A stretch of DNA of 64,000 bases from contig JAEINQ010000015.1 in the NCBI GenBank assembly GCA_016342285.1, positions 32,831-96,830 on the forward strand, written 5' to 3'. The notes beneath the pieces are model-generated. The model was not told the origin of the DNA, searched no databases, and saw nothing but the letters and a program-made list of their open reading frames with translations. The stretch is from Desulfobacterales bacterium (GTDB lineage Bacteria; Desulfobacterota; Desulfobacteria; Desulfobacterales; JAEINQ01). Shown here piece by piece: positions 54,683-63,875 of this stretch (position 1 is the stretch's first letter; the number at the start of each line of letters is the position of its first letter). A program made the translations under genes and the position numbers.

Positions 54683-55432
54683 ATGCTCAATACGCTGAAA
54701 AACAGATTCGAGCAGGGCTACCGAACGAGCGGGTATCCAAAAGAAAAAATTGAACTGTGGAAACGCTATCGGGGCCGTCCGCGGATCCACCGGGAAGCAT
54801 CCGCGGAAATAGTGGCCCAGTGCGCCGCCGCCTGCCCCCAGGAGGCCATCGACAGCGATGCCCGAAAACTGGATATGGGCCGCTGCATCTTCTGCGGGAC
54901 CTGCGAACGGGTGTCCCAGGGCCGCTTTGTCACCTTTACCCAGGATTTTGAAATCGCCGTGGCCGAAAAAAAGCACCTGTCCACCGACGGATCCCTGGCC
55001 GATCTGGCCAGCCATTCCCGGCAGCATTTCAAGCGGCTCTTCGGCCGGTCCCTGCAATTGCGCCAGGTGTCCGCGGCCGGCTGCAATGCCTGTGAAGCGG
55101 ACCTGAACGTTCTGGCCACCCCCTTTTTCGATCTGGCCCGGTTCGGCATCAATTTTGTGGCCTCGCCGCGCCACGCCGATGCCATCGTCGTCACCGGGCC
55201 CATCTCCCGTAACATGAAAACGGCCTTGCTGCGAACTTATGAGGCCATTCCCGAGCCCAAGGCCGTAATCGCGGTGGGTAGCTGCACCCTGACCGGCGGG
55301 CCGTTTCGTGACAGCCCGGAAATTACCGGTGGGTTGGACAAACTCCTTCCGGTGGACCTGTTTATCCCCGGTTGTCCGCCGCACCCGCTGACCAACCTGC
55401 ACGCGCTGCTGACTTTTTTCAAAGCAAGTTGA
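54683..55432 (+). CDS. Ehr small subunit fused to a ferredoxin-like domain
   Basis: A 249-residue protein. Residues 45-80 carry a reduced ferredoxin motif: C47, C51P and C68IFCGTC (C68, C71, C74), enough for one [4Fe-4S] cluster but not two. The remainder is NuoB-like: AAGCNACEAD (C134, C137), AVGSCTLTGGPF and IPGCPPHP, retaining the proximal N2-type cluster ligands. It should conduct electrons from a donor to the large subunit. A ferredoxin fused to this subunit replaces the separate HyfH-type protein. Confidence 0.88.
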   Translation: MLNTLKNRFEQGYRTSGYPKEKIELWKRYRGRPRIHREASAEIVAQCAAACPQEAIDSDARKLDMGRCIFCGTCERVSQGRFVTFTQDFEIAVAEKKHLSTDGSLADLASHSRQHFKRLFGRSLQLRQVSAAGCNACEADLNVLATPFFDLARFGINFVASPRHADAIVVTGPISRNMKTALLRTYEAIPEPKAVIAVGSCTLTGGPFRDSPEITGGLDKLLPVDLFIPGCPPHPLTNLHALLTFFKAS

Positions 55433-55457
55433 CACCTGTTGCCTTAACCGCTTATAA
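55429..55457 (+). promoter_or_regulatory. Sigma-70-type promoter
   Basis: TTGACA (55429-55434), a 17-base spacer and TTATAA (55452-55457). The -35 box overlaps the stop codon of the Ehr small-subunit gene. It is 112 bases upstream of the CBS gene, so the CBS and beta-helix genes can be transcribed separately. Confidence 0.65.
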
Positions 55458-55568
55458 AGTTATTTCCGTGTATTGTTTATGCTATGGCCGGCTTCCAGCA
55501 GGGTGTTGAAAAACGTCATGAGCGCAATCGTTTTTCAAAAGCCTGATAAAGCGTTCCGGAGGTTATCG

Positions 55569-56135
55569 ATGAATACGTTCTCCGTCAAAGAGTTGATGGT
55601 TCCGCTTTCCGAATATGCAACCGTCAGGGAAGGGGCCACCCTGTTTGAAGCGGTCCTGGCGCTGGAAAAGGCGCAAGAGGAGTATGACCATACCCAGTAC
55701 CGGCACCGCGCTGTTCTGGTTCTTGATAAACGCGACCGGGTCGTTGGTAAATTAAGCCATATGGATGTATTGCGTGCCATTGAAATCCAGCCGGATGACG
55801 AACACTTCTTCCAATTGGACGAGCTTGAAGAGTTCGGCTTCAGCCGCAAATTCGTAAGGACCCTGGTCAATGAAAAACGCCGGAAAAACATTTCCCTGAG
55901 GGACTTGTGCAAAAAAGTATCCAAGATCAAGGTGGAAACGATTATGCAGGCGCCCACGGAAGGGGAGTATATCGAACCGGAAACAACGCTGGAACTGGCC
56001 ATCCACCAGATGGTTGTGGGGCACCACCTGGCATTGTTGGTTGCCCGGGAGACTGAATTTGTCGGCATCTTGCGATTGTCGGACGCCTTTGCGGCAATTT
56101 TTCATACCATGAAAGAATGCGAAAGCGATCATTGA
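55569..56135 (+). CDS. CBS-domain pair protein, paralogue 2
   Basis: A 188-residue paralogue of the protein at 45471: VPLSEYATVREGATLFEAVL, RHRAVLVLDKRDRVVGKLSHM and EGEYIEPETTLELAIHQMVVGHH with VGILRLSDAFAAIF. The two share length, order and many motifs. GGAGGT lies ahead of the ATG. It is followed after 12 bases by the beta-helix protein. Confidence 0.87.
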   Translation: MNTFSVKELMVPLSEYATVREGATLFEAVLALEKAQEEYDHTQYRHRAVLVLDKRDRVVGKLSHMDVLRAIEIQPDDEHFFQLDELEEFGFSRKFVRTLVNEKRRKNISLRDLCKKVSKIKVETIMQAPTEGEYIEPETTLELAIHQMVVGHHLALLVARETEFVGILRLSDAFAAIFHTMKECESDH

Positions 56136-56147
56136 TGAGGACGGATT

Positions 56148-57569
56148 ATGAAGGCAATGGAAAAACTGTTTGACCGGATCATCCAGAGAGTCAATATCAA
56201 TTTAAGAGAACAGGGCTACGATGTGGGCCCATGGGTACGCGACCTCATACCCATCCAACAGTTTAAAAAATTCTACGCTTTTTACGGTATCACACCCAAC
56301 CACCCGCTTGATTTCCAATTCAGGGATTCCAGTTTGGCCGGCAGTTATTTTTTGGGCAAATGTAAAGTGACCGGCTCCATTCTGTATAAAAGTGATATCC
56401 GCGGCGATGAATTAAAGAAGAAGGATGATTTTTTTCGCTTCAAGGATTTGAACATTCAGCTGTCCAGGGATGAAGAATTTGACATTGAGGACAGTTACCT
56501 GATTAAGACCCTGGTTCACTGTTTTACCCATGATCCGGAAACCCTTGAAACCTTTTTCATCAAGGATACCGTGTCCTCGCACTATGCCAACATTCATGGC
56601 TCGCCGGTGGAGGGATGCTTTCTGGGGCCATTTTCCACCATCGACCTGACCACTGCCCACGACAGCATCATCGGGGCCTTTACCTATATCCAGGCCGGAG
56701 AAATCGCTCACCTGAATATCGACCCCGGCACAATTTGGATTCGCAGTCCGGGGAATTTCAATTTTTTTTATAAATACCCGCTGGATCGATTGAGCCGCTA
56801 TATCCATTTTCAGCCGGGGAGCCTGCCCCAGGGCCTGCTGATCGACTTCGTGGAGGATCGACAGGAGGCCTTTCAGCGGGTTTTTGAAGTCGTTAACATT
56901 GAACCGGCCGTTGACGTTCCCAACAATGCATCCGTGGACCGTTTTGCCGTGATTAAACCCACCACCACCATCAGTGAAAATGTGCTGGTGGCCCAGCGGG
57001 CGTTCTTACAGAACGCTTTTCTCGGAAACGGCGCCAATGCCCAGGAGAATTGTTACATCGTCAACTCGCGCCTGGAAGGCAACAATGTGACGGCCCACGG
57101 TGCCAAGATCATTGAAGCGGATCTGGGCAAAACCGTATTTGTGGGGTTTAACTCGTTTTTAAGGGGACGCCCGGATGCGCGCCTCACCATCGGCCAGGAT
57201 AGCATCATCATGCCTCACACCATTATCGACACCAAAGAGCCCCTGACCATTCCCGCGGGGCAGGTGGTCTGGGGGCTTATCACCGACCAGAAAGAACTGG
57301 CGGACAACAGCATCAGTCAGAAAGCGTTTGCCAAGGTCACCGACGGCATGTCCAAAGGCGCCATGGTATTTGAAGGCAGCGGCGCTACATTTATCGCCGG
57401 CTTTAGGGATCGCATTCGTCATATACTCGAGACCAATGGCGCCTTTTTCAGCACGAACCAAACCAAAGGGCATGCCCAACGGAATCAGAAAATCTCTTTC
57501 AATACCATCCAGCCCTACCCTGACGGCGAATTGGAAGGGTTTTACCCGACCATCATCATTAAGCAATAA
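56148..57569 (+). CDS. Left-handed beta-helix (hexapeptide-like) protein of unknown function
   Basis: A 473-residue protein. From about residue 285 to 375 a hexapeptide-like series (NVLVAQRAFLQNAFLGNGAN, YIVNSRLEGNNV, GAKIIEADLGKTVFVGFNSF) and DSIIMPHTIIDTKEPLTIP suggests a left-handed beta-helix as in acyl or nucleotidyl transferases. The N-terminal 270 residues contain few recognisable motifs (HGSPVEGCFLGPF). Start at the ATG with GAGGACGG upstream. It is always beside the CBS protein here; I do not know its activity. A role linked to the Ehr complex is only positional. Confidence 0.75.
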   Translation: MKAMEKLFDRIIQRVNINLREQGYDVGPWVRDLIPIQQFKKFYAFYGITPNHPLDFQFRDSSLAGSYFLGKCKVTGSILYKSDIRGDELKKKDDFFRFKDLNIQLSRDEEFDIEDSYLIKTLVHCFTHDPETLETFFIKDTVSSHYANIHGSPVEGCFLGPFSTIDLTTAHDSIIGAFTYIQAGEIAHLNIDPGTIWIRSPGNFNFFYKYPLDRLSRYIHFQPGSLPQGLLIDFVEDRQEAFQRVFEVVNIEPAVDVPNNASVDRFAVIKPTTTISENVLVAQRAFLQNAFLGNGANAQENCYIVNSRLEGNNVTAHGAKIIEADLGKTVFVGFNSFLRGRPDARLTIGQDSIIMPHTIIDTKEPLTIPAGQVVWGLITDQKELADNSISQKAFAKVTDGMSKGAMVFEGSGATFIAGFRDRIRHILETNGAFFSTNQTKGHAQRNQKISFNTIQPYPDGELEGFYPTIIIKQ

Positions 57570-57629
57570 CGCCTGCTCATTGATGAAAGCGGAATCAACT
57601 GTTTCTTGACAGTCGCCGGTGTTTTTGTT

Positions 57630-57672
57630 TTAACGGGTTTCCCGGTAACAATGTTACCGGGAAACCCGTTAA
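57630..57672. promoter_or_regulatory. Perfect 21-bp palindrome
   Basis: TTAACGGGTTTCCCGGTAACA (57630-57650; 20 of 21 bases here begin TTAACGGGTTTCCCGGTAAC) and its exact complement at 57652-57672 flank A57651. On the plus strand TTTTG follows and on the minus strand AAAACAAAAAC context exists, so it can terminate transcription on either side. It also abuts the promoter of the TetR gene and could be its operator. Confidence 0.8.
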
Positions 57673-57674
57673 TT

Positions 57675-57704
57675 TTGTCAGGAAATAATTCATTTATATA
57701 TAAT
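57675..57704 (+). promoter_or_regulatory. Sigma-70-type promoter of the TetR gene
   Basis: TTGTCA (57675-57680), an 18-base AT-rich spacer and TATAAT (57699-57704). It directly follows the palindrome at 57630-57672. Confidence 0.6.
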
Positions 57705-57801
57705 ACAAATAGTTATTTGGCCAAACAGGTTCGAAACAAGGTTGTTGTCTTTTGGAAAGCGTTCGATAGAACGCTTCTTGGCGTGGGGCGTTTCAACCAG
57801 G

Positions 57802-58467
57802 ATGGAAAATCAGAAAAAAGGGACTATGTTCAATGGGCTGCGGCCCGAGGTGCAACGACGCCTCGGTGCAGCCGTCCTGGACACCTTTTCCGATTCCGAT
57901 TTTCACAAGGCCAATATCCGTGACGTGGCCAAGCGGGCGGGCGTCAGTTTCAGCACCATTTACCAGCATTTCGGCAGCAAGGAGCGTCTACTCTTTGCCT
58001 TCGTCGACGTCTGGCTCGGCGAGTTGACCGAGCGGATCGTCGACCACCTTCAGGGGATCGAGGACCTGAAGGAAAAGCTGCGCAAGGTGCTTTGGCTTCA
58101 ACTCGATTATTACGAGCGACATCCGGGGCTGGGGCGGATCCTTTTTATGACCGTTCCCATGAAGACCTGGATGGCTGACGAAACCTTTCAACAAAAAAAA
58201 ATGATCCACCTGTACCTGGATGTTCTAAGAAAGGGGCAACAGGCAGGATTTCTCAATTCAAAGGTGCGCGCCGGCGTACTTCTCGATTTCATGCTGGGGC
58301 TGGTGCAGCGCTCTTTTTTTATGTGGATATCCAGGGGGCAGAGCGAAGGCCTGGCAATTCAGGCCAATATTTTGTTCGAAATGGTCTGGCGGGGCATTTC
58401 TGATGTCGACCGACAGCCAGATGGTAAGACCGAAGGCATTGACGCAGATGCCCGGCAGGAAAAATAG
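57802..58467 (+). CDS. TetR/AcrR-family transcriptional regulator
   Basis: A 221-residue regulator. The N-terminal helix-turn-helix is HKANIRDVAKRAGVSFSTIY with YQHFGSKERLLFAFVD, standard for TetR. The C-terminal helical ligand domain is not assignable. It lies 97 bases ahead of methylmalonyl-CoA mutase, which it may control. I used the ATG at 57802; one at 57826 with AAAGGGA nearby is also possible. Confidence 0.88.
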   Translation: MENQKKGTMFNGLRPEVQRRLGAAVLDTFSDSDFHKANIRDVAKRAGVSFSTIYQHFGSKERLLFAFVDVWLGELTERIVDHLQGIEDLKEKLRKVLWLQLDYYERHPGLGRILFMTVPMKTWMADETFQQKKMIHLYLDVLRKGQQAGFLNSKVRAGVLLDFMLGLVQRSFFMWISRGQSEGLAIQANILFEMVWRGISDVDRQPDGKTEGIDADARQEK

Positions 58468-58564
58468 ATCGCAATGCAGGCCCATGCGCTTGCTTTCGTG
58501 CTTTTTTCATTGATACAGGTAACGATTGTTTTTCAATAGGCAACCCGGCGACAAAGGAGAGATC

Positions 58565-60694
58565 ATGGCAGAACATCCGGAACTGGCAAAATGGAAGGAA
58601 CTTGCAACCAAGCAATTGCGGGGACGGGACCTTGAGTCCCTGGACTGGGATTCGCCGGAGGGGATCCGGGTCAAGCCACTCTATACCGCCGAAGACCTGG
58701 AGGACATGGCCCACGTCAATACCCTCCCCGGATTCGGACCCTATGTCCGGGGGCCCATGGCCACCATGTATGCCGGCCGGCCCTGGACCATCCGCCAGTA
58801 TGCCGGATTTTCAACCGCCAAAGAATCCAACGCCTTTTACCGCCGAAACCTGGCAGCCGGACAAAAAGGGCTCTCCGTGGCCTTTGACCTTGCCACCCAC
58901 CGGGGTTACGATTCGGACCATGCCCGGGTGGCCGGGGATATCGGCAAGGCCGGGGTGGCCATCGACAGCGTCGAGGACATGAAGGTTCTCTTCGACCAGA
59001 TCCCCCTGGATAAAATGTCGGTTTCCATGACCATGAACGGCGCGGTGCTACCGGTGATGGCGGGCTACATCGTCGCCGCCGAGGAGCAGGGGGTTTCCCA
59101 GGAAAAGCTGTCCGGCACGATCCAGAACGATATTTTAAAAGAATACCTGACCCGCAACACCTACATCTACCCGCCCGGGCCCTCCATGCGGATCGTTTCG
59201 GACATTGTCGGTTTTTGCTCTGTGAACATGCCCAAATTCAATACGGTGAGCATCAGCGGCTACCACATGATGGAAGCCGGGGCCAACAGCGTACTTCAGA
59301 CCGCCTTTACCCTGGCCGATGGGGTCGAGTACGTGCGGGCCGCCTTAAACGCGGGACTGGATATCGATGCCTTTGCCCCGAGGCTCTCCTTTTTCTTCGG
59401 CGTGGGAATGAATTTTTTCATGGAGATCGCCATGCTTCGGGCGGCCAGATTCCTATGGCATCGCCTCATGAGCCAGTTCAACCCGACAAATCCGAAATCG
59501 AGCATGCTGCGGACCCATGTGCAGACCTCCGGGTGGAGCCTCACCCAGCAGGATCCTTACAACAATATCATCCGGACCACCCTGGAGTGCCTCTCCGCGG
59601 TGCTGGGCGGCACCCAGTCGTTGCATACCAACAGTTTTGACGAGGCGGTGGGGCTTCCCACCGATTTTTCGGCCCGGCTTTCCAGGAACACCCAACTCAT
59701 CGTCCAGGAGGAATCCCAGGTGACCAAGGTCATCGATCCCCTGGCCGGCTCCTATTATGTGGAAGCCCTGACCGACGGCATTATCCGCGAAGCCCAGAAA
59801 ATCATCGACGAAGTGGAGCAACTCGGCGGCATGGCCAAGGCCATCGAAACCGGTATGCCCAAGATGCGGGTGGAAGAATCGGCGGCCCGCCGCCAAGCGC
59901 GCATCGACCAGGGGCTGGACGTGATCGTCGGCGTCAACAAGTATAAATTGGCCGAAGAGGCACAGATGGACGTGCTGCAAGTGCCCAGCGCGGTGAGAGA
60001 CGAACAGATCGCTCGAATTCAGGAGTTGAAGGCGAAGCGGGACGAAGCCGCCGTCCAAAGCGCGTTGACCGCGGTAACCAATTGTGCGGACCAGGGCGGC
60101 AACCTGCTGGAAATGGTGATTCCGGCGGTTCGGGCCCGGGCCACGGTGGGCGAGATTTCCGATGCCATGGAAAAGGTTTTCGGCCGTTTCGTGGCCACCA
60201 CCCAATGCATTTCCGGCGTTTACGCCTCTGAATTTGCCGGCAGCGAGGTTTTCGACGCCCTGCGAAAACGGACCGATGACTTTTTGGAAAAGACCGGCCG
60301 CCGTCCCAGGATCCTGCTGACCAAGATGGGGCAGGACGGCCATGACCGGGGCGTGAAGGTGGTGGCCACCGCCTTTGCCGATCTGGGATTCGACGTGGAC
60401 CTGAGCCCCATGTTCCAAACCCCGGAAGAGGCCGCCAAAATGGCCATTGAAAATGACGTTCACCTGGTGGGGGCCAGTTCCCTGGCCGCTGGGCACAAGA
60501 CCCTGGTACCCCAGCTCATTGAGGCACTGCGCCGTGAAGGGGGAGACGATATCCTGGTGGTTGTCGGTGGCGTGATTCCGCCGGCAGACTACGATTTTCT
60601 CTACCAGGCCGGTGCGGTTGGGGTTTTCGGGCCAGGTACACCGATTCCCGAATCGGCCAACCGGTTGATGGATGCCCTGGAAAAACAGGTCTGA
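58565..60694 (+). CDS. scpA: Methylmalonyl-CoA mutase, large/homodimeric form
   Basis: A 709-residue mutase. The barrel domain includes [45 protein letters not shown] and GYHMMEAGA; the C-terminal cobalamin domain has [13 protein letters not shown] (DxHxxG). It converts (2R)-methylmalonyl-CoA to succinyl-CoA or the reverse. AAAGGAG precedes the ATG. The next gene is its chaperone GTPase. Confidence 0.96.
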   Translation: MAEHPELAKWKELATKQLRGRDLESLDWDSPEGIRVKPLYTAEDLEDMAHVNTLPGFGPYVRGPMATMYAGRPWTIRQYAGFSTAKESNAFYRRNLAAGQKGLSVAFDLATHRGYDSDHARVAGDIGKAGVAIDSVEDMKVLFDQIPLDKMSVSMTMNGAVLPVMAGYIVAAEEQGVSQEKLSGTIQNDILKEYLTRNTYIYPPGPSMRIVSDIVGFCSVNMPKFNTVSISGYHMMEAGANSVLQTAFTLADGVEYVRAALNAGLDIDAFAPRLSFFFGVGMNFFMEIAMLRAARFLWHRLMSQFNPTNPKSSMLRTHVQTSGWSLTQQDPYNNIIRTTLECLSAVLGGTQSLHTNSFDEAVGLPTDFSARLSRNTQLIVQEESQVTKVIDPLAGSYYVEALTDGIIREAQKIIDEVEQLGGMAKAIETGMPKMRVEESAARRQARIDQGLDVIVGVNKYKLAEEAQMDVLQVPSAVRDEQIARIQELKAKRDEAAVQSALTAVTNCADQGGNLLEMVIPAVRARATVGEISDAMEKVFGRFVATTQCISGVYASEFAGSEVFDALRKRTDDFLEKTGRRPRILLTKMGQDGHDRGVKVVATAFADLGFDVDLSPMFQTPEEAAKMAIENDVHLVGASSLAAGHKTLVPQLIEALRREGGDDILVVVGGVIPPADYDFLYQAGAVGVFGPGTPIPESANRLMDALEKQV

Positions 60695-60772
60695 TTCAAT
60701 ACGCAAGTTGAAGATTTTTTGTCGTTTGCAGCAAAACAACCGTTCCATTTTTTCGTGGATAAAACAGCGCCC

Positions 60773-61765
60773 ATGATCGCAACCGATCCGAAATATTATA
60801 TTGACGGGGTACTGGCCGGCGACCGCCGTGTCCTGGCCAAAACCATTACCCTGGTGGAAAGCGGCCACCCGGAACACCAGGCGCTGTCCTCCCAAATCAT
60901 CGACGCACTGATCCCCCATTCGGGGACATCGATCCGCATCGGCATCACCGGGGTGCCCGGGGTGGGAAAGAGCACCTTCATCGAAGCCTTCGGCATGTAC
61001 ATCGTCGGGCAGGGCAAACGCCTGGCCGTACTGGCCGTGGACCCGAGCAGTTCGCGAAGCGGCGGCAGCATTTTGGCGGACAAGACCCGCATGGAAAAAC
61101 TCGCTGTGGCGCCGGGTGCTTTTATCCGCCCCTCGCCATCGAGCGGAAGCCTGGGTGGCGTGGCCAGAAAGACACGGGAGACCTTGCTGGTTTGCGAGGC
61201 CGCCGGCTTTGACGTGGTGCTGGTGGAGACCGTTGGGGTGGGGCAATCCGAAACCGCCGTTGCTTCCATGGTCGATTTTTTCCTGGTACTGATGCTGGCC
61301 GGCGCCGGAGACGAACTCCAGGGAATAAAAAAAGGCGTGTTGGAACTGGCCGACGCCGTTGCCATCAACAAAGCCGACGGCGACAATGTGGAAAAAGCCA
61401 ATCGTGCCCGCGCCACTTACGAGAACGCCCTGCACCTGCTCAACCCGATCACGCCCACCTGGAGTCCACCGGTGCTTACCTGCTCTGCCCTGGAGATGGC
61501 CGGGATCGATTCGATCTGGGATACTGCCCGGGACTACCATCGAAAATTGTCTGCCACCGGTGAACTGGCCCAAAAGCGGAGGCACCAGGCTCTGGACTGG
61601 CTGTGGGCTCTGGTGGAGGAAGGCCTGAAGTCACGATTTTTGAAGCACCCCGAGGTGATGTGCCGGCTGCCGGATATCAAGCGGCGTGTGGAAAGCGGGG
61701 ATACCGCTGCGACCGTGGCAGCCGGAGAACTGCTTTTTTTCCTTGACAACGGCAGGCCGGCTTAG
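60773..61765 (+). CDS. meaB: MeaB-type GTPase, mutase chaperone
   Basis: A 330-residue G3E GTPase of the MeaB/ArgK family: GVPGVGKST (P-loop), VLAVDPSSSRSGGSILADKTR (base/switch region) and VETVGVGQSE (switch II). NKADGDN is the guanine-specificity motif. It loads or protects the cobalamin on the mutase. The ATG at 60773 begins the first helix; a TTG at 60719 is possible but unneeded. Confidence 0.95.
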   Translation: MIATDPKYYIDGVLAGDRRVLAKTITLVESGHPEHQALSSQIIDALIPHSGTSIRIGITGVPGVGKSTFIEAFGMYIVGQGKRLAVLAVDPSSSRSGGSILADKTRMEKLAVAPGAFIRPSPSSGSLGGVARKTRETLLVCEAAGFDVVLVETVGVGQSETAVASMVDFFLVLMLAGAGDELQGIKKGVLELADAVAINKADGDNVEKANRARATYENALHLLNPITPTWSPPVLTCSALEMAGIDSIWDTARDYHRKLSATGELAQKRRHQALDWLWALVEEGLKSRFLKHPEVMCRLPDIKRRVESGDTAATVAAGELLFFLDNGRPA

Positions 61766-61915
61766 GGATGTTTATCCCTTTGCCATGCCTGTTTTTTGAA
61801 TGCTGGCCGTTGTCTCGCAGCAAAAAAAGAACCGGTTCGGACCCAATTGGGGAGAGCGGGATTGAGCGTCAGCGTCAGATCATCAACCCTAGACGACACG
61901 AGGCGAAAGGAACGC

Positions 61916-63472
61916 ATGATGGGTATCGTTGAAGATAAAATCAAGGATTTGAGGGAAAGAGAAAAAAAAGCCCTTCAGATGGGTGGTGAAAAAGCGGTTG
62001 CCATGCAACGTGGAAAAGGGAAGATGACCGCGCGGGAACGGCTCGACTATCTCTTTGACCCCGGCACTTTTCGTGAAATCGACATGTTCGTCTCCCACAG
62101 ATGCAATAATTTCGGTATGGAAAATGTCGATGTCCCTTCCGATGCCGTCATTACCGGACATGGTCTGGTCGAGGGGCGCCCTGTTTTTGCTTTTTCCCAG
62201 GATTTCACCACCCGGGCCGGAAGCCTGGGTGAAATGCACGCCAAAAAGATCTGTAAGGTCATGGATCTGGCCGTCAAGGCCGGGGTCCCTTTTGTGGGTC
62301 TCAACGACTCTGGAGGCGCCCGGATTCAGGAAGGGGTGGATTCTCTTGCCGGCTACGGCCAGATCTTCTACCGAAACTCATTGGCCTCCGGCGTCATCCC
62401 TCAGATCAGTGCCATCATGGGGCCCACGGCGGGCGGGGCGGTCTATTCGCCGGCCATGACCGATTTCATTTTAATGGTTAAAAACAGCAGCTACATGTTC
62501 ATCGCCGGGCCCAATGTTATCAAGGCCGTGACCGGCGAAGAAATTTCTTTCGAGGATCTGGGCGGCGCCATGGCCCACAACGAAAAGAGCGGGTCGGCCC
62601 ACTTTGCCTGTGAAAACGATGCCGATGCCCTTGATCATACCAAGAAACTGCTTTCCTTTCTGCCGTCCAACAACATGGAAGACCCTCCCGTGATGCCGAC
62701 CGGAGATGATCCGCGCCGAATCGATCCGGCCCTGGACGCCATCATTCCCGACAATCCCAATACCAGCTACGACATGAAGGATGTGATCCACTCCATTGTC
62801 GACAACGGCGAGTTTTTCGAACCCCACATGTATTTTGCCAAGAACGTCATCGTGGGATATGCCCGGCTCAACGGGCGGGTGATTGGCATCATCGCCAATC
62901 AGCCCAAGGTGCTGGCCGGCTGCCTGGATATTGACGCCACGGATAAAGCCACCCGTTTCATCCGGTTCTGCGACGCCTTTAATATTCCGCTGCTGACCAT
63001 CGCCGATGTTCCCGGGTACCTGCCGGGAAGCCAGCAGGAATGGAACGGCATTATTCGCCACGGCGCCAAACTGCTCTGGTGCTACTCCGAAGCGACGGTG
63101 CCCAAGCTGCTGCTGGTGACCCGAAAAGACTACGGCGGGTCCTACCTGGCCATGTGCTCCAGGGACCTGGGGGCGGACATGGCCTTTGCCTGGCCCACGG
63201 CTGAAATCGCCGTGATGGGGGCCGAAGGGGCGGCCAACGTCATCCACATCAAGGAGATCGACGGAGCCCCGGACCCCGTGGCCAAACGGAAAGAGAAGAT
63301 CAAGGAATACCAGGAGCTTTTCTCCAATCCCTACTGCGCTGCAAGCCGGGGATATATCGATGCGGTCATTGCGCCCCGGGACACCCGACCGCGGCTCATT
63401 GACGCCCTGGAGATCATGTGCAGCAAACGGGAGCAGCGTCCGCCCAAGAAACATGGTAACATTCCCATGTAG
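61916..63472 (+). CDS. Carboxyltransferase beta-type subunit of acyl-CoA carboxylase/methylmalonyl-CoA decarboxylase
   Basis: A 518-residue carboxyltransferase of the PccB/MmdA family. GKMTARERLDYLFDPGTF, LNDSGGARIQEGVDSLAGYG, AIMGPTAGGAVYSP and ITIADVPGYLPG-like ADVPGYLPGSQQE are conserved, with GHGLVEGRPVFAFSQDFT. It moves CO2 between biotin and propionyl-CoA or methylmalonyl-CoA. AAAGGAA precedes the ATG at 61916. The next genes suggest a transcarboxylase with a 5S-like partner. Confidence 0.92.
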   Translation: MMGIVEDKIKDLREREKKALQMGGEKAVAMQRGKGKMTARERLDYLFDPGTFREIDMFVSHRCNNFGMENVDVPSDAVITGHGLVEGRPVFAFSQDFTTRAGSLGEMHAKKICKVMDLAVKAGVPFVGLNDSGGARIQEGVDSLAGYGQIFYRNSLASGVIPQISAIMGPTAGGAVYSPAMTDFILMVKNSSYMFIAGPNVIKAVTGEEISFEDLGGAMAHNEKSGSAHFACENDADALDHTKKLLSFLPSNNMEDPPVMPTGDDPRRIDPALDAIIPDNPNTSYDMKDVIHSIVDNGEFFEPHMYFAKNVIVGYARLNGRVIGIIANQPKVLAGCLDIDATDKATRFIRFCDAFNIPLLTIADVPGYLPGSQQEWNGIIRHGAKLLWCYSEATVPKLLLVTRKDYGGSYLAMCSRDLGADMAFAWPTAEIAVMGAEGAANVIHIKEIDGAPDPVAKRKEKIKEYQELFSNPYCAASRGYIDAVIAPRDTRPRLIDALEIMCSKREQRPPKKHGNIPM

Positions 63473-63479
63473 GGGCGGT

Positions 63480-63573
63480 TGGATCGGTTTGATTGGTTAA
63501 GTCGGTCTGATTGGTTACATGACACGGACCAGCCGAACCAATTCAACCAATTCAACCAATTCAACCAATGGAA
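63480..63573. repeat. Nine-base tandem repeat with partial inverted arm
   Basis: AACCAATTC is repeated three times and followed by AACCAATGG (63536-63571), with a left side GGTTTGATTGGTT-like that can pair with it. It lies between the carboxyltransferase and the small-protein gene. Copy number could vary between strains. Confidence 0.7.
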
Positions 63574-63594
63574 CCGTATGTATGGAGCCTTGAA

Positions 63595-63810
63595 ATGGAC
63601 AAAAAGAAGAAGATCGCTGCTGTTTCCGCAGTGATTCAGTATATCCGGACCGAGGAAGAGGCCCTGATGATGCAGGCTCAGGCGACGACCCAGGAGGCGC
63701 CGCAACCGCTTGCGGGAATGAACCTATGGGGCGCCAGCGGACGCCAGAGCATGATGCAGCTGCAAAACCTCATGCAGCTCAAGGCTTTTCACGGCAGCCG
63801 GTTTCGCTAA
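63595..63810 (+). CDS. Small 71-residue protein between carboxylase subunits
   Basis: It starts MDKKKKIAAVSAVIQYIRTE, has a Gln/Ala/Pro-rich middle and ends LWGASGRQSMMQLQNLMQLK. It looks like the soluble tail of an OadG/gamma-type subunit or a linker protein of biotin-dependent carboxyltransferases, without a membrane helix. GGAG lies nine bases ahead of the ATG. Its steady position between two carboxylase genes suggests a structural role in that complex. Confidence 0.7.
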   Translation: MDKKKKIAAVSAVIQYIRTEEEALMMQAQATTQEAPQPLAGMNLWGASGRQSMMQLQNLMQLKAFHGSRFR

Positions 63811-63875
63811 GAGAGAGGGCGGACGAATCAGAAACAATCCTTTAAGGTTTTAAGGATATAGGAGGGAAACCAAAA

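Noticed and set aside
59453..61585. A 710-codon open frame on the minus strand opposite the mutase and MeaB genes
   Set aside because: It is antisense to two clearly conserved proteins and shows low-complexity Gly/His/Gln composition typical of the opposite strand of GC-rich genes.
63480..63573. Transposon end or attachment site
   Set aside because: It is only a nine-base tandem repeat with a weak inverted arm, and no integrase or transposase lies nearby.
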